Shown in pieces: positions 10,669-22,477 of a stretch of 64,000 nucleotides of DNA. The notes below the pieces were generated by a model. That model was given only the letters and a program-made list of their open reading frames with translations. It was not told the DNA's origin and made no database searches. The stretch covers positions 506,523-570,522 of the forward strand of contig JACTAT010000051.1 in assembly GCA_014526335.1 (NCBI GenBank), read 5' to 3'. The stretch is from Chrysaora quinquecirrha. Its lineage: Eukaryota; Cnidaria; Scyphozoa; Semaeostomeae; Pelagiidae. Each line of letters starts with the position of its first letter. Position 1 is the first letter of the stretch. Made by a program: the position numbers and the translations under genes.

Positions 10669-12038
10669 CAAAATATAAAATGATACTATGCAAAGGCTAC
10701 ATTTTTTTAATAAGCAATCGGTCAATAAGATACCAGGGCTGGGCTTTTGTGAAACCTTTTGGTTTAGATAGCCGTATGCAATATATCATTACTGTACAAA
10801 TGTAATCCACAAGTCATACACTTACCCTCGTCCATAATGGCCAGAGAAGAGCCACAATGTTCTTAGGGGGTGCCAGTCATTCTGTGAGATATTGAAAAAC
10901 TTGATACAACCCAAATTTTATCTGATTGTGTATCATTTGCGTTACTTTTTTTCTTATTCTTCAACCCAGTCAGCTTAAACCATTTAACCCGAACATATTT
11001 GTCGATATTTTTCGTCTTTCAATAGTATGTCCTTTTTATCAATATAGCGTGACTGGTGTCGAGCGTTTACTCTACCGCATCTGGACAATCTATCCAAGAT
11101 GGATGACGAGATGGAGGAGCCGTTAAGCAGTTGTGTTATAACTAGTCATGCCGTTCCTTGGAATTTTGAATTGTATATCTTCAACTGAAGTGAAAGTATT
11201 CGGCCTAAATTTTATCCTGCCCCATTTATGTTCTTGTTGTTTGTAAATTGAAACATAGCAGATGATACCAGGTGTCGAGACCAATGTCCCTCTATCCAGA
11301 ACTTGGCAGAACAACAACAGAGAAAACCACGTTTATAACTTTTTACAATACTATATAGGAAACATAGCAAAAAAACCGATCTAACGATCTACAGAATACT
11401 GAAGATTAGTTACGCCCCAGTATCATACTATAGATTGTCATCGATTCCCCATATTTGTTATACAAGCAAAATTTACAAAATTTACTAGTAAAAATACATG
11501 ACGTCAAGAACTACGGCAAGATTTTGAAATGGCAATGACACCTAGGCAGATTCTTATTTGAATAGGAGACTCCCCGAAACCAGGCGATCATCAAAGTTTT
11601 ATGAACACAATATCCGCACCATTGCAATATTATGAATATCACCAAATGACCTAACACAAAATGGGACGCTTATGTTTTAATAAAATCTTATTGAAATATT
11701 AATTTTTTTTTGCCTCTTAACACGCTCGTCGGCTAAGAAAAAGTCCAACTGCACTGTGGCATGACATTCAAAAGAGAATTATGAATACAATTATACATTT
11801 TATATTCTATGCCGCAGATTATAGTGTTCCGGTTTTAGCAGGTAGGCAATTCATTCGTTTTGCTGGTATTCATAAACTTTGTTTTTATGCAGTCTCAATG
11901 TTTTACCGTAGCATTCATTCTTTCTTGCAATATTGTTGGTAACTTTGTGTCAGAAATGACTATTGAATTATTAATAATTTAAATTGATACGATTTGTCAA
12001 AGATTGCAGTTGAAAAATAACCATATTATTTCGAAACC
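10669..12038. other. intergenic upstream of the complete PAN-EGF gene
   Basis: AT-rich, no exon recognised. It should contain the promoter of the gene that starts at 12039, but I see no convincing core-promoter motif that I would place. Confidence 0.45.
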
Positions 12039-15000
12039 ATGTTTTCTAACAGCAAGACATCCGTTTTACTCTTTCTCACCTTTGCTTCCTACAGTAAGTA
12101 TGCTTTTAACATGACTTATAGTTTGATGTATTTCCTCTTAAATTTTACAATTTTTTTAGAGAAGTCGCTGAGAGAAGTTAAACCTACAAACCACATAATT
12201 TCGCGACATAGTAGTTCAAGAAAAATGTTTTGCAACTCGTTTTTAAATGCTTCATAATTGGGAGACGAAATTAAATCTCATGCAGAAGCATAAGATTTCA
12301 TGTTTAATCTGCTGCTTTAAGATTTCATCTTTAATCTGCTGCTTTCATAACAGAAACTCAAGGACCAAACAGTACATTCGGGTGTCATTCTGTCTGGCCA
12401 AATAGCGCGGTGTGCTGTATGTGGCACTCTTTTGTCCGTTATCTTCATCTGGTGGAAAAGAAAATTTTCTAAATCTTGTTTTAATTATTTGCAGGCTATG
12501 GAAGTGAGTCATTGGAAAGTGAAGGAAGGTTTCTGAATGTACGATATCTACGAGATGTTATCCCTTTCAGTCGCTTCATGCAATACATCTTGGGAAACGA
12601 AACAGCTAATAACACTGTACGTTATCTATTATATTTTTATTCCTACGGTCAAGAAGAGGTTCAGGGGCGGAGCAACAGAAAATTTTTAGAGGGGCACAGA
12701 GTAAAAATTTGCCGACAAAAAGGGCTTGGCTTTACATCCACACCCATTTTTTCATATGCTTTTTCCGATAATCAACAAAATCAACATCCGATAATCAAAT
12801 TTACAAAACAAGACTCCAAATGCCTGGCTTAACTAGAAGATATGTCGCGCGCGACATTGATGTCCCGCCGGTGTCTCCCAGTTTAGCCACCTCAGAAACT
12901 TTGTAGCGCGCGACAAAGTTTGTAGCAAGAGACAGGGAAATGTTTCTAGTAGTCAACAGAAACATTTCTTGTCTCTGTGATATGCAAATGACTCCGGATA
13001 CATATTGCTTGCTTGTCATTCGCATGTTTAGCCACCCAGGGAGACACGCCAAATACAGTGTCGCATGCGATAAGTCTCCTAGTTTAGCCATAGCTTAACA
13101 GTTTCCATTTTCAAGAATCTAACTTTTTTGTTTTTTGCTTGCATTTTGTGGTTGATTTATTCATTTGATCGATCTTTTCTCAAAGATTTCACATGTCATT
13201 TGAACAAGGCAACTCATTCAGAACTTTGCCTTATACTGTTATACTGTATGTAATGTATAAGCTTCGAAGATACAGACTGAAACCGACGCAGATATTCAAT
13301 GATATTATTTCTCGTTGAAGTACTCTTATCATATGGAATATCTGAAGTACTCTTATTAATGGAATATCTATCATTATAACCGAGCTTCTACGCATTTTAT
13401 TGAAAAATGCCGATTAAGAAAAATCGTGCATTTCATTTCATGTCGGTATCATAAAATGCACGATTCTAAACCATCATCTTCGAGCCCTCACTTTTGGATG
13501 TCAGAACAAGCTGTATGTTCAAAATAGATGTTAGAAATCGTAAATACTGTGTTCGGTGAACCTTAATTAGAACCAGATTTAAAGTTTATCATATCATGCT
13601 CAGTTTTTCACCATGTCACCATCGAAATGACAAAATGTCGCATATTTTTGCATATATAATAGGTAGCATGTGGATTGGCTTGCTTCAATAGACACGGCTG
13701 CATCACAAGTATACTAAGAACTTCAACGAAGAAATGCTATTTACTGAAGACATACCTCGGCACATTGGATGATTATAGTGCCGGAGCAGAGGAAGAAAAA
13801 CACACAAAAATGACAGTTGCATCTGCTGTGGTAAGTTTGGTAAATTTCTACAATAAGAGAATACACAAAAAATGTTTAGCAATGTTGAAACTGAAAACCC
13901 ATACAATGACATTTGCATATATTTTTCTGGGAAATAATTCGTTTACCTCATTAACTTCGCATATATTTTGATCATAATCTGGTCATTATGAATATACTGC
14001 AAATATTTTGTATGCCACTTGTGGGGATTCAAACGTTTTAACGCCAGGAGAGCCTTGGGCATGAAATGGAAAGTTACTTGGCAATTCTTCTGAGCTCTCT
14101 AGCTGAGTGAAAACATTGCCATTTTTCTGGTCACGCACTCTATGCTCTTATCCCATCTTTTGTGGTATACCAATTCTGAAAAATCTTACTACAAATAAAT
14201 ATAACGATGATCAAACGTTTTACAGGAATGACTGTTGTATCTTTGCCTAAATTGTTTTGCTGTTATCGAATAATTTCCCCTTCTGCCCAATTACAATGTT
14301 GTTTTGAACAGAAATGGTCTGACTTTCCTAGTAACATTTTTTGGGGGTAAGGGTGGAAGTATTGTAGTTGTTTAAGTAAAAAATGGATAGAATACACTCT
14401 TTTATTTTTATAAGAATATTGTTTATAAGAATATTCAGGCTCAGAATCATCCTATTTTTAAGATTATGTCAAGAATATTGCTAAGCCTCAGCTCCCATAT
14501 TTGTGTCTCATTTTCCAGCAGATGCCTGTTTTGCAATGTTAGAACGAAACCTCGTGATTGTTAACAACCCTCTTGTCGTTATAGTAGCTAGTTAAATTTT
14601 TACTCGTCACTGCCAGGGTCAAGGTCTCGATTACTTGATCTACTATTGATGTCCTAGCGACTGGCCCTATAACACCATGCCACCTTCACCTTCAGTTCGA
14701 GCTAAGTCATACTATGCGTTAAAACTAAGCAGCTCTTGCAAATTCATAATCTTGATGAAAACTTTCATACGGCTAGAATCTAGTTTATCTCTAAGAAAGG
14801 TTCGTTCGAAAAGCAAAGAGAAGAAAGAAAATACGAAATTATTGATTTCATTTAGGACCCTTGTCAGCCAAACCCTTGTCACAGGGATTCGACATGCGAA
14901 GAAATGAATTTTGGCTATCAATGTATCTGTCCTCACAACAGAACTGGAGAATACTGTAATTATCCGAGTAAGTATACGGTATATTTTATACTGGGTGTTC

Positions 15001-18000
15001 CAAAAAATGTGGAATCCGGTAAAGAAACCTTCGTTCCAAAGTCAAAATTTAATTTTTGAGAATGAAATTTGGTACGCGTGTTTTTGAAATAATGAGAATT
15101 ATGCTGACATCAATTTATAATGTTTTATTTCATGAATAACACTAGGAAGAAGCAAAACCTTTAACACAATATTTTTAGTCAACAGAAAGTACTGTAATAA
15201 GTGTACTTCAAAAGTAGCACAGCTCGACATAAACAATTTTTTAAACAATTTTGTTCGTCTAAATCAATCACTTTTGAAACCCTTGGCCTGAACAAACTAA
15301 TGGTTGTATCAATAAACCCTTGCTGTAACTTTTTCCAGCAACAGAAATCCTCAATCGCATGAAATGTGCACAAAATTTGCGCACATGCCTTATTTGTCAA
15401 TGAAATTCATTACAGCATATTTTTGTGAATATGAAATATGAAAACTTATCCTTTTACTCACAAAAATGTAGTACAAAATAAGTATTATGACAAAATTCTA
15501 TTGGCCTTGAAGCTACGGTTCGCAAATGAAAACAATTTCTAAAGCGATTTCGTTTATTCCGGAACACCCTGTATATTAAGACATAGCCGTCAAAAATTAA
15601 TCATTACTCAGTACGAATTGGGGCCACACAACACACAAGAGATTCGTTCAGTCAAAGTAAAAATCGCTGGACGTTCTGGATATATACTTCTATTTTTACA
15701 TACACGATACAACGACCTCTGGTCATAATAATATTAATAATAATATGATATATTTAAAGTGGGAAACCTACAATAATTTATCTAGTAAGAGAAAAATTCT
15801 TTACAATCCACTGTCAAAGTAACAAAGAAAAATATTTAAAAGCTAAAAGGAATAAGTTACACAAAAGCATTTGCAGCCTTAATGGGTATGTCCAAAAAAG
15901 TTCTTAAAATGGGACTTAAACTCAACCATATTTATAAAACACCGTTTTTCATGTCTTGCCGTTTTTCAAATCGTTTTCGTCATGGATTTCAGTTCGTGAA
16001 AGGCTTCAGTGACATGTAAGAAAGTCAAGTTTTCATTTGTTGGAGCATCTTGAAAATAGGGTAGGAATTATGCCTTGTCGTAGCTATATCAAATGATTGA
16101 GGTGTCTATTGTCGGATAGTTGTTCATTGTGTGAGTGATTATCTGGTTTGATTGACAGCATTATCTATGATTGCAATTTTAGACAACATTGCGTAGATTT
16201 GCGAAACTCACACAATTTTTTTCTGCTTGTGCAAATACAGTTGCTGGGAAGAGTTGCCTCGACATAATGAAGAAGTATGGCAACTTGTCTTTGGAGAGTG
16301 GACCATACAATATTGTTTCATCAGATGGTCTTACATCATTCGTTGCTTATTGTGATATGAAATTTGGCGAAGGTAATCAAGCAATAAGTATTTAACTGTA
16401 TCACCATGAACATATCCCACGTTAGTATAGTAACAACTGTATATTTCCACTTGTATTGTTATAAATGAAGAGTTCCGTTAAGACGTTCTATCCGCTGTAG
16501 TTGCCGAGCCGAATTGCTGCTCGGAAAAACCGACAACAGAAATGTTTTAGAAAATCCCGATATCGGCAGGTACCAACGATAGTGTTTAATACGGAAGCAA
16601 TTTAAAATTTCATAAACCTGTGTAGGATAGATATTGCAGTTCTTGACAATTGAAGTGAACTTTGATTAGGAAATCAAGGGAATCAACCAGTTAATCATTT
16701 TGGATATTCAGTTAGCTCTTGCCCATAACGTTTAAATGAATTTTTTTAAGCTTCCATACTGTATACATGTATATGCCAGATAAACTTGGTTTTCAAGACT
16801 CGCAGAACTCTGCACTCATGGTTCAGGACACATGGTTAAATTAAGGCCCCACTATGTCAGCATGAAATCGTTGCGTAGTTAATGAGTACCTCCCTTGTGA
16901 ATGCAGCATAGTTTTGGAAATTCTTGGCCTTTTTTCTTCTTTTAACTGCTAATATCAGTTTTCCATGAAACTACTGCAGCAACCTTTCAAAATCTCAGGC
17001 CCATTATCAATTTCCCTATTGCCATTTACATGATGTCTTAGCATCACCATATACTGACTGACCATAAAACAAGCCATTAATCTGAAAATTACATGGATTG
17101 CGAAAAAACTGCTCATCTGGTAACTGAAAACATGCAAAGAAAACAATGTTTTTAATTTTTGCGAAATAAATACCTGAGTGAAAGAATAACGTTTTTGTAT
17201 TTTGAAAGGTGGATGGACCCGTGTGTTGAATGTTGTTGCTGACACAACAAACAAGAGCCTTCTAAACTCTGAATTCCTTCACTATGATAACCTCAACGAC
17301 GTCAAGTCAATGGAAAATTTTGTATTGAAGAATTCCGCAATACAGCAATTGAGACAAATGAATAATTTTACGGAGATCAGATTCAAATGTAAATCAACAG
17401 CTTCGAACACTATGATTCATATTCAAACCAATGTGACAGCCGTGATTGACTATCTGACTACTGGTAATAGAAGCAACCGGCCAATTGCTTGTGGTTCGTT
17501 CACAAGGTAAGAATCGTTTCATTAATTTTAATGATTGCCATTATTTCCTGTCATCTTTATACTCAAACTCAACTCGAAGATATAAAGTACAAAGTTCCAA
17601 TTATTATTTAGGGGATTTGCAAGTAGAACGTTCACAGACCACGGGGAGGTTCTTGGATAAATTTTGATTAGGGGTCTGCTGCCGGCATATTCAAAATGTT
17701 ATAGTTGGCTAGACATAATTTTATGAGAAAATGGTACCCTTGGCCAGACTAATTTCTACAAGAATGATACCCTTGGCTAGAAAAATACGCTCAAAATTGT
17801 TGGTCTTAGGTCAGGAAATTCAAAGGTCGACCTTCTCCTTTTACCAGCTTCTTTTAACAATGCTTACGATGAAATTTCTACTTTCCAAGGCTCCTAAAGA
17901 TGAAATCATGACCGTTCTATTGCCAAATACGATAGCTACCCTTGGCTAGACCAAAATTGCAAAAACGTATATCCTTGGCTAGTCTAGAAATCCGAAAAAG

Positions 18001-19365
18001 TATACCCTCTAGCGCAGCACATCCCCAGGTACCTTTACTATGGAAGAACCCACCCCCGTGGCACAGGATTACCTATGGCATAATCCTTATAACCTATGGC
18101 TCTTGATCCTCACTTTTGCCTGAAAACGTTTCTCGAGGACAGATAGAATTTAGTTCTTTTCTCGGCCCGAAGATGTTATCAACCGCGTGCGTAAATTATA
18201 TAGCTCTTCTTTCGCACTCCTTTGAGTCCTTTGTTATCAAATTTTCATGAATAAAAGTAAATTTTATTCCTCCCTATCCAGATTTGCAAAGATAAAGCCC
18301 TGGGGCCCGGAGGAGGGGGCTACTTCATTCTTCAAATGACTAGACGTGCCACCCAGTTTTTCCAAACCCACCCATGTCTATAAATTTTGTTCCTCGTGGT
18401 ACCCATGTATAGAAAAAAAAAGAAATTTTTTACCCATTTTTACCAATATCTCAAATGTTTGAACCCAATTTAACGCCTGTTGCAACTCTAAATGCATCGA
18501 AAAGTCATTTGCGCTGAAAACTAAAACGCACTTTTTATCAGGCTTTTCAAAGCAATGCATGTCTAAAATGTCATATATATCTTACTACCCATGTGTAGAG
18601 ATTCTTTACGAAAAATCAATCCATATGTAGGGAAATTGGCGCTGAAAAAGTCACCCATTTGGGCGGCACTTATAGTATAAAGAACAATGGTAGTACCCCC
18701 CCCCCCGGGGATAAAGCAGTACTTTTTAGCTACATAACGTAATTTGTCTAATTTTTGAAGTCATTTTCATAGCACTGTACCAAAAACGTTTCCCCCGAAT
18801 ATCAAACATGCTGAAATGAGAAGCGACAAATGTTTCTTCATTATTCTGCATATATGCAACAAGTATATTCTAAGCTAGGTTTTCTGTAACAAAAGGAAAA
18901 AATTGAAAAAGTTTGCACTAACCACCAAAACAATTCTTGCAACCTCAATTTCAAAACTTTCCACAGAAAGTTTCCCATTCTCCTCCTAGATTTGTGCAGC
19001 GTTGGCTTAAATCATCACACCTCCTTTGAAACACCATCCTTAAAAAATTCAGGAAATTTATCTGTCTGCCATTTTAAAAAGGTAAAAAACGTCGATAAAA
19101 ATGTGCAGTGGTTAAAGTCGCCAAAATAATGCTTTTTCGCAGGTTTGCAGATGACAACTCGTTTCTAGCAGGAAATTGTAACTCATGGTCTTATGCGAAA
19201 TGGGGCATCGATGGATTCTATGGCAAAGACGAGGCATTGGCGTATGCCCCATTTTTTGTATATGGTACATTTCATTGGCATCTTTCAGATAATCGATTTG
19301 AATGTGATACGGAGAAGTTTGCTCCTATTTCTCTTGGTGATTTCTGGGAAGTTTACGTTAAGTGA
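12039..19365 (+). CDS. secreted PAN/Apple-EGF-fibrinogen-like protein, complete, 7 exons
   Basis: Exons 12039-12093, 12495-12616, 13663-13830, 14856-14967, 16241-16372, 17209-17506 and 19143-19365; all introns are GT-AG and all phases agree, giving about 369 aa. Start: ATG with a hydrophobic signal peptide (SVLLFLTFASY). Then an Apple/PAN domain over two exons (LACFNRHGCITSIL, KKCYLLK), one EGF-like domain with six Cys (DPCQPNPCHRDSTC to CICPHNRTGEYC), and a fibrinogen-related region (SCLDIMKK, VAYCDMKF, GGWTRVL, then NCNSWSYAKWGIDGFYG and the end FWEVYVK). Proteins of this plan are known from corals and Hydra, including an uncharacterised skeletal organic matrix protein; a matrix or recognition role is inference. 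A possible AATAAA lies about 450 bp downstream at 19819. Paralogue of the 3665-8352 gene. Confidence 0.92.
12824..13092. mobile_element. MITE, TIR TGGCTAAACTAGGAGAC-like
   Basis: The ends are inverted copies (CTGGCTTAACTAGAAGA left; GTCTCCTAGTTTAGCCATA right). TGTCGCGCGCGACA and AGCGCGCGACAAAG form further self-complementary pieces inside, and AGTTTAGCCACC recurs. It is an intronic insertion in the PAN-EGF gene, downstream of its second exon. Confidence 0.75.
14392..14595 (+). repeat. partial copy of the 39503-40260 MITE
   Basis: About 200 bp match the left part of the element at 39503 in order: ACACTCTTTT, TATAAGAATATTGTTTATAA, GGCTCAGAATCATCC, AGCCTCAGCTC and ATTGTTAACAAC. The right terminal repeat is missing. 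Intronic. Confidence 0.8.
14986..15575. mobile_element. Tc1/mariner-type MITE, about 590 bp, TA target site
   Basis: The ends TATACTGGGTGTTCC and GGAACACCCTGTATA are inverted copies flanked by TA, as in mariner-derived elements. The interior has no transposase frame. It lies in the intron between the EGF and fibrinogen-like exons. Confidence 0.8.
17680..18030. repeat. intronic repeat with CCCTTGGCTAGA motifs
   Basis: The motif CCTTGGCTAGAC or a near copy (TACCCTTGGCCAGAC, ATACCCTTGGCTAGA) occurs about five times, 30-120 bp apart, in the last intron of the PAN-EGF gene. The whole may be a MITE; its ends are unclear. Confidence 0.5.
18295..18712. mobile_element. MITE with GGGCCCGGAGGAGGGGGCTACT-like ends
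   Basis: The left end CTGGGGCCCGGAGGAGGG pairs with the right end CCCCCCCCCGGGG. The next 30 bp also pair (GACGTGCC / GGCGGCAC). Internal ACCCATGT copies occur four or five times. G/C-run ends of this kind are common in coral MITEs. Confidence 0.75.
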
Positions 19366-20789
19366 AAAGACTAACAAGATTTACCTTTCTGCACTATTTT
19401 ATTCTTATTGACACAATGCAATAATTTTATTTATTTATTTTTTTTTCAATTCAAGTATCTAGGCCGAGATGGTCCTTAACGGGAAATTACAATGTTAATA
19501 ACCATTTTTTATTTAAAACAACAAAAACATTCTAAATTAGTTATAGTCTTTATAATTATTATTATTAGTTACATATTAGTTATTATATTAATAACTAATA
19601 AGTTACATATTAATTATTATTATTAGTTACTGTATCTTTATTGTTAGTTACAGTCTTTATAATTTACGGCGGTAAAATCACTTATAACTTTGCACATTAC
19701 CAACATTTAAGTAAGCAAAGAAAGAAAACTATGAAACGAAAAAGCAGCTTATAGCTATTCTGTATCTCACAGAAAAGTAATTGCACATTCTATTTTTTAA
19801 TTGTTATCATTGATTTAATAAAGTTTTAAGATACAGATTTATTCTGAGTAAAAGTCTTAGGGCGTTCTCTTTTGAACCTCCAAAACCTTCCCAAGAAGAA
19901 AGCTTTCAAAAACAGAATCCATGATTTTCAAAACACATCAACACAGGAATACTGAAAATCCGAGACTTTTCGAGTTTGTTCCGTTCCAAACGTCAGTCAA
20001 TTTCCGCGGCAAAATTCTTGCCTGCCTCGTTCCCGGATCCATTCGTGGGATGTCTCCTGGCAACTGGTAAATTGGAAGTCTCTTTCGAATTTCAAACTAG
20101 AATCTCTCGAAAGTCTTGGAAACCTCCTGCTTTTGACGACAGAAGGTTTTGGATAGTTCTGAAACATGCCGTTTTCAAAAGAATGGCTTTGAAAAACACA
20201 CATCCCGAGAAAAGGAAGGCTTTACACCGGAAAAGAAATATGTTTAGAAGAACACACCCTTACATGCCTATCAATTTGAGAGAAGCCTTTTTATCACTTT
20301 TACATTGTCTTTTATGGAAACTTCATCATACGACTTCATGAAACTTCGTTAGCAAGTTGAGCTCATTTGAGAACTCGGGAGATAGAAAGAATAGATAGTA
20401 AACTATAGGCCTATAATTCATTATTTTTGGTTAACAGTTGATAGATTTTTGCTGCTTCCCTACGAAAAGTTGGAGGGGCAATTCACTTGCGGTATCTCTC
20501 ATCCTTTGCTTGGATTTCTTTTGTTTCCATTGAAATCTCTTTGAGATCCTATTGTTTCAACAGGAATCTTGTGTGCCTTGTCGACAGTGAAATGCCCCTC
20601 ACAATTTCCACCTTAGCAGGGCTGCCGAGAGGCAGCCTACGCCCCAGGGAATAGAGAACGTCCATGCCTTCGTGTCAGATGCTTGAAATTTTATCGAGCA
20701 ACGCCTGTTTTTTAGATAGAGCGGAGCACCTTGTCCCAAACAGAGCTGTGCTGCTGCTAAGCAAATTAGAATGTAGAGTTAATAGTATT
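19366..20789. other. 3' flank of the PAN-EGF gene; no gene recognised
   Basis: Holds a TTATTTATTTATTTTTTTTT run after the stop, an (ATT/TTAG)-rich low-complexity patch at 19550-19660 and AATAAA at 19819. A 121-codon open frame at 19976-20341 (RISRKSWKPPAF) has no recognisable domain and an opposing frame over the same bases, so I do not call it a gene. Confidence 0.5.
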
Positions 20790-21215
20790 TACACGTTTGT
20801 TATAGATCATTTCGGTATGACGTCAGACAGCATTAAAATTGTTCGAAATCACATGATATCGAGTTCTCGATATGAAAATCTTATAAGGCATCCGATACTT
20901 AGTCTAGAAACAAAGTTTCACTCTTCTAGCGCTTGGGTTCTCAATTTTACGAGCATTCAAAGTTCCCGATTCCATGATGTCTTTGACTGCAAAAAATGAA
21001 CTTGGTGAAACTTTTTACCCCTCACGGTCAAAGCCCTTATAAAATCGTAAACTTTGGATGCTCGTAAAATCGATAATACACGCGCTGAGATATTTGGTGC
21101 ACCTAGACTAATTTTTGGGTGCTTTATACGATTTTTGCATCGAAAGATTGATATCTTGCGATTTCGAAGTTCTTTTCTACAGAAATGATCTATACATCAT
21201 TTTGCCAGCCTCTTT
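20790..21215. mobile_element. diverged foldback element
   Basis: The left arm (ATTTTACGAGCATTCAAAGT near 20943, CTTATAAGGC, GATATCGA) returns inverted on the right (AAACTTTGGATGCTCGTAAA near 21050, GATATCTTGCGATTTCG). The arms are long but clearly eroded. Non-coding. Confidence 0.6.
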
Positions 21216-22001
21216 AGTGCAAAGGCTCCTTACTTCACTGTTGTCAGTCTTTCAGCTTGTCAATAAATAAACAATAATAAATAAACAGCTTGTCATACAG
21301 TTTTTCTTGTCTCAAGAAAATTATTATAGGAGGTTGATTTGCTTCGACGTTGCAATGAAAGTTTTAAAAAACCTTTAAAAAGTTTAACTTTAGGGGCCCA
21401 GAGGGTCCGGGTCCCAGGGCTCTTCTTTGCTTCATTACCAGAATTGAAATATTGGATTACTGGAACATTGGTATACTGGAATATTGGACTATTGGAGTAC
21501 TGAAGTATTGGAAGAATGGAATTTTGGAATACTGGAATGTCATAATTTCTCGAAAATGCCTCGAAACTAAGAATTAATATTGAATTTACGAGTCTTGGAC
21601 ATATCAATATTCAATTCCTACATTACAATATTCCACGCCAATATTCCATTCCAAAATTCGACATTCCAGGTTTTCGAGATAGCCTGACGTCAACGGTCAT
21701 AGTTGCTTAGGAGACAACCAGGCACAGGCAAGCGGAAGAAAGTTCAAGTTCACGCGTGGCCTACCAGCCTAGATACTGATACAAAGATACAATCCCTTCC
21801 AAAGAGCTGTCTCCACCGGTCTTCAAGTGAAATGTGCAAAACCTTGGTGAGATCTCATGCAGATTTTTAAGAACTGAATGACCGGCACGGTAACATGGCA
21901 AGTATGTTGTCTTCTCATTTTATCTGTCATTATTATATTACCCTGTGCAGTGTGCAGGCCTCTGCCCTTTGGAGAGCTCTCTCTGCACAGAGCAGTATAG
22001 T
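21216..22001. repeat. intergenic stretch with a TATTGGAATACTGGAA minisatellite
   Basis: From about 21435 to 21540 an imperfect unit of about 10-11 bp (ATTGGAATACTGG, ATTGGACTATTGG, ACTGAAGTATTGG) is repeated roughly ten times. The remainder is AT-rich with no gene seen. Confidence 0.65.
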
Positions 22002-22376
22002 ATAGTAGATACCTCTTTCTCTGCTCAGTACAGTTGCATGCACTGTAGGTACTATAAAAAGTGTACGAGATATTACAATTAACAATAAACTCGCAAATTT
22101 TTCCTTTTACTGCAAAGTTTATTGCAAATTTTTCTCGCAAATTTTACTGCAAGCATTGCTGAAAAGCAAAAGGAAAGCAAAAAATTTGGATATTTTTTGT
22201 GTGGTATTTTGGTCGAAATTTGGTGCAAATTTTTTGCTCTCCTTGCTTGATTGCAGTGAAATGGTCGAAGTGAAGTGGAAAATTTGTGGGTTCATTGTTT
22301 ATTCTAATATCTTCTACACTTTTTATAGTACCTACAGTGTATGCAACTGTACTGAGCAGAGAAAGTATCTACTATC
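22002..22376. mobile_element. foldback MITE just before the giant gene's first visible exon
   Basis: The arms 22002-22103 and 22275-22376 are inverted copies over about 100 bp (TAGTAGATACCTCTTTCTC / GAGAAAGTATCTACTA; TGTAGGTACTATAAAAAGTG and its inverse). Next to it, a 25-bp tandem duplication (GCAATTCTGATCAGATTTG) lies at 22381-22430. It ends 100 bp before the exon at 22478. Confidence 0.8.
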
Positions 22377-22477
22377 ATACTGCAATTCTGATCAGATTTG
22401 CTTTACAGCAATTCTGATCAGATTTGATTAAGATAACAATATAATAAATTTCTTCCTTTTCTTTTCTTTTGTGGTAG

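Noticed and set aside
19976..20341. 121-codon frame upstream of the giant gene, considered as its missing first exon
   Set aside because: No suitable donor in the needed phase was seen, no domain is recognisable, and an opposite-strand frame overlaps it.
21293..21607. Minus-strand frame rich in Ile/Gln/Tyr
   Set aside because: It is the translation of the ATTGGAATACTGG minisatellite.
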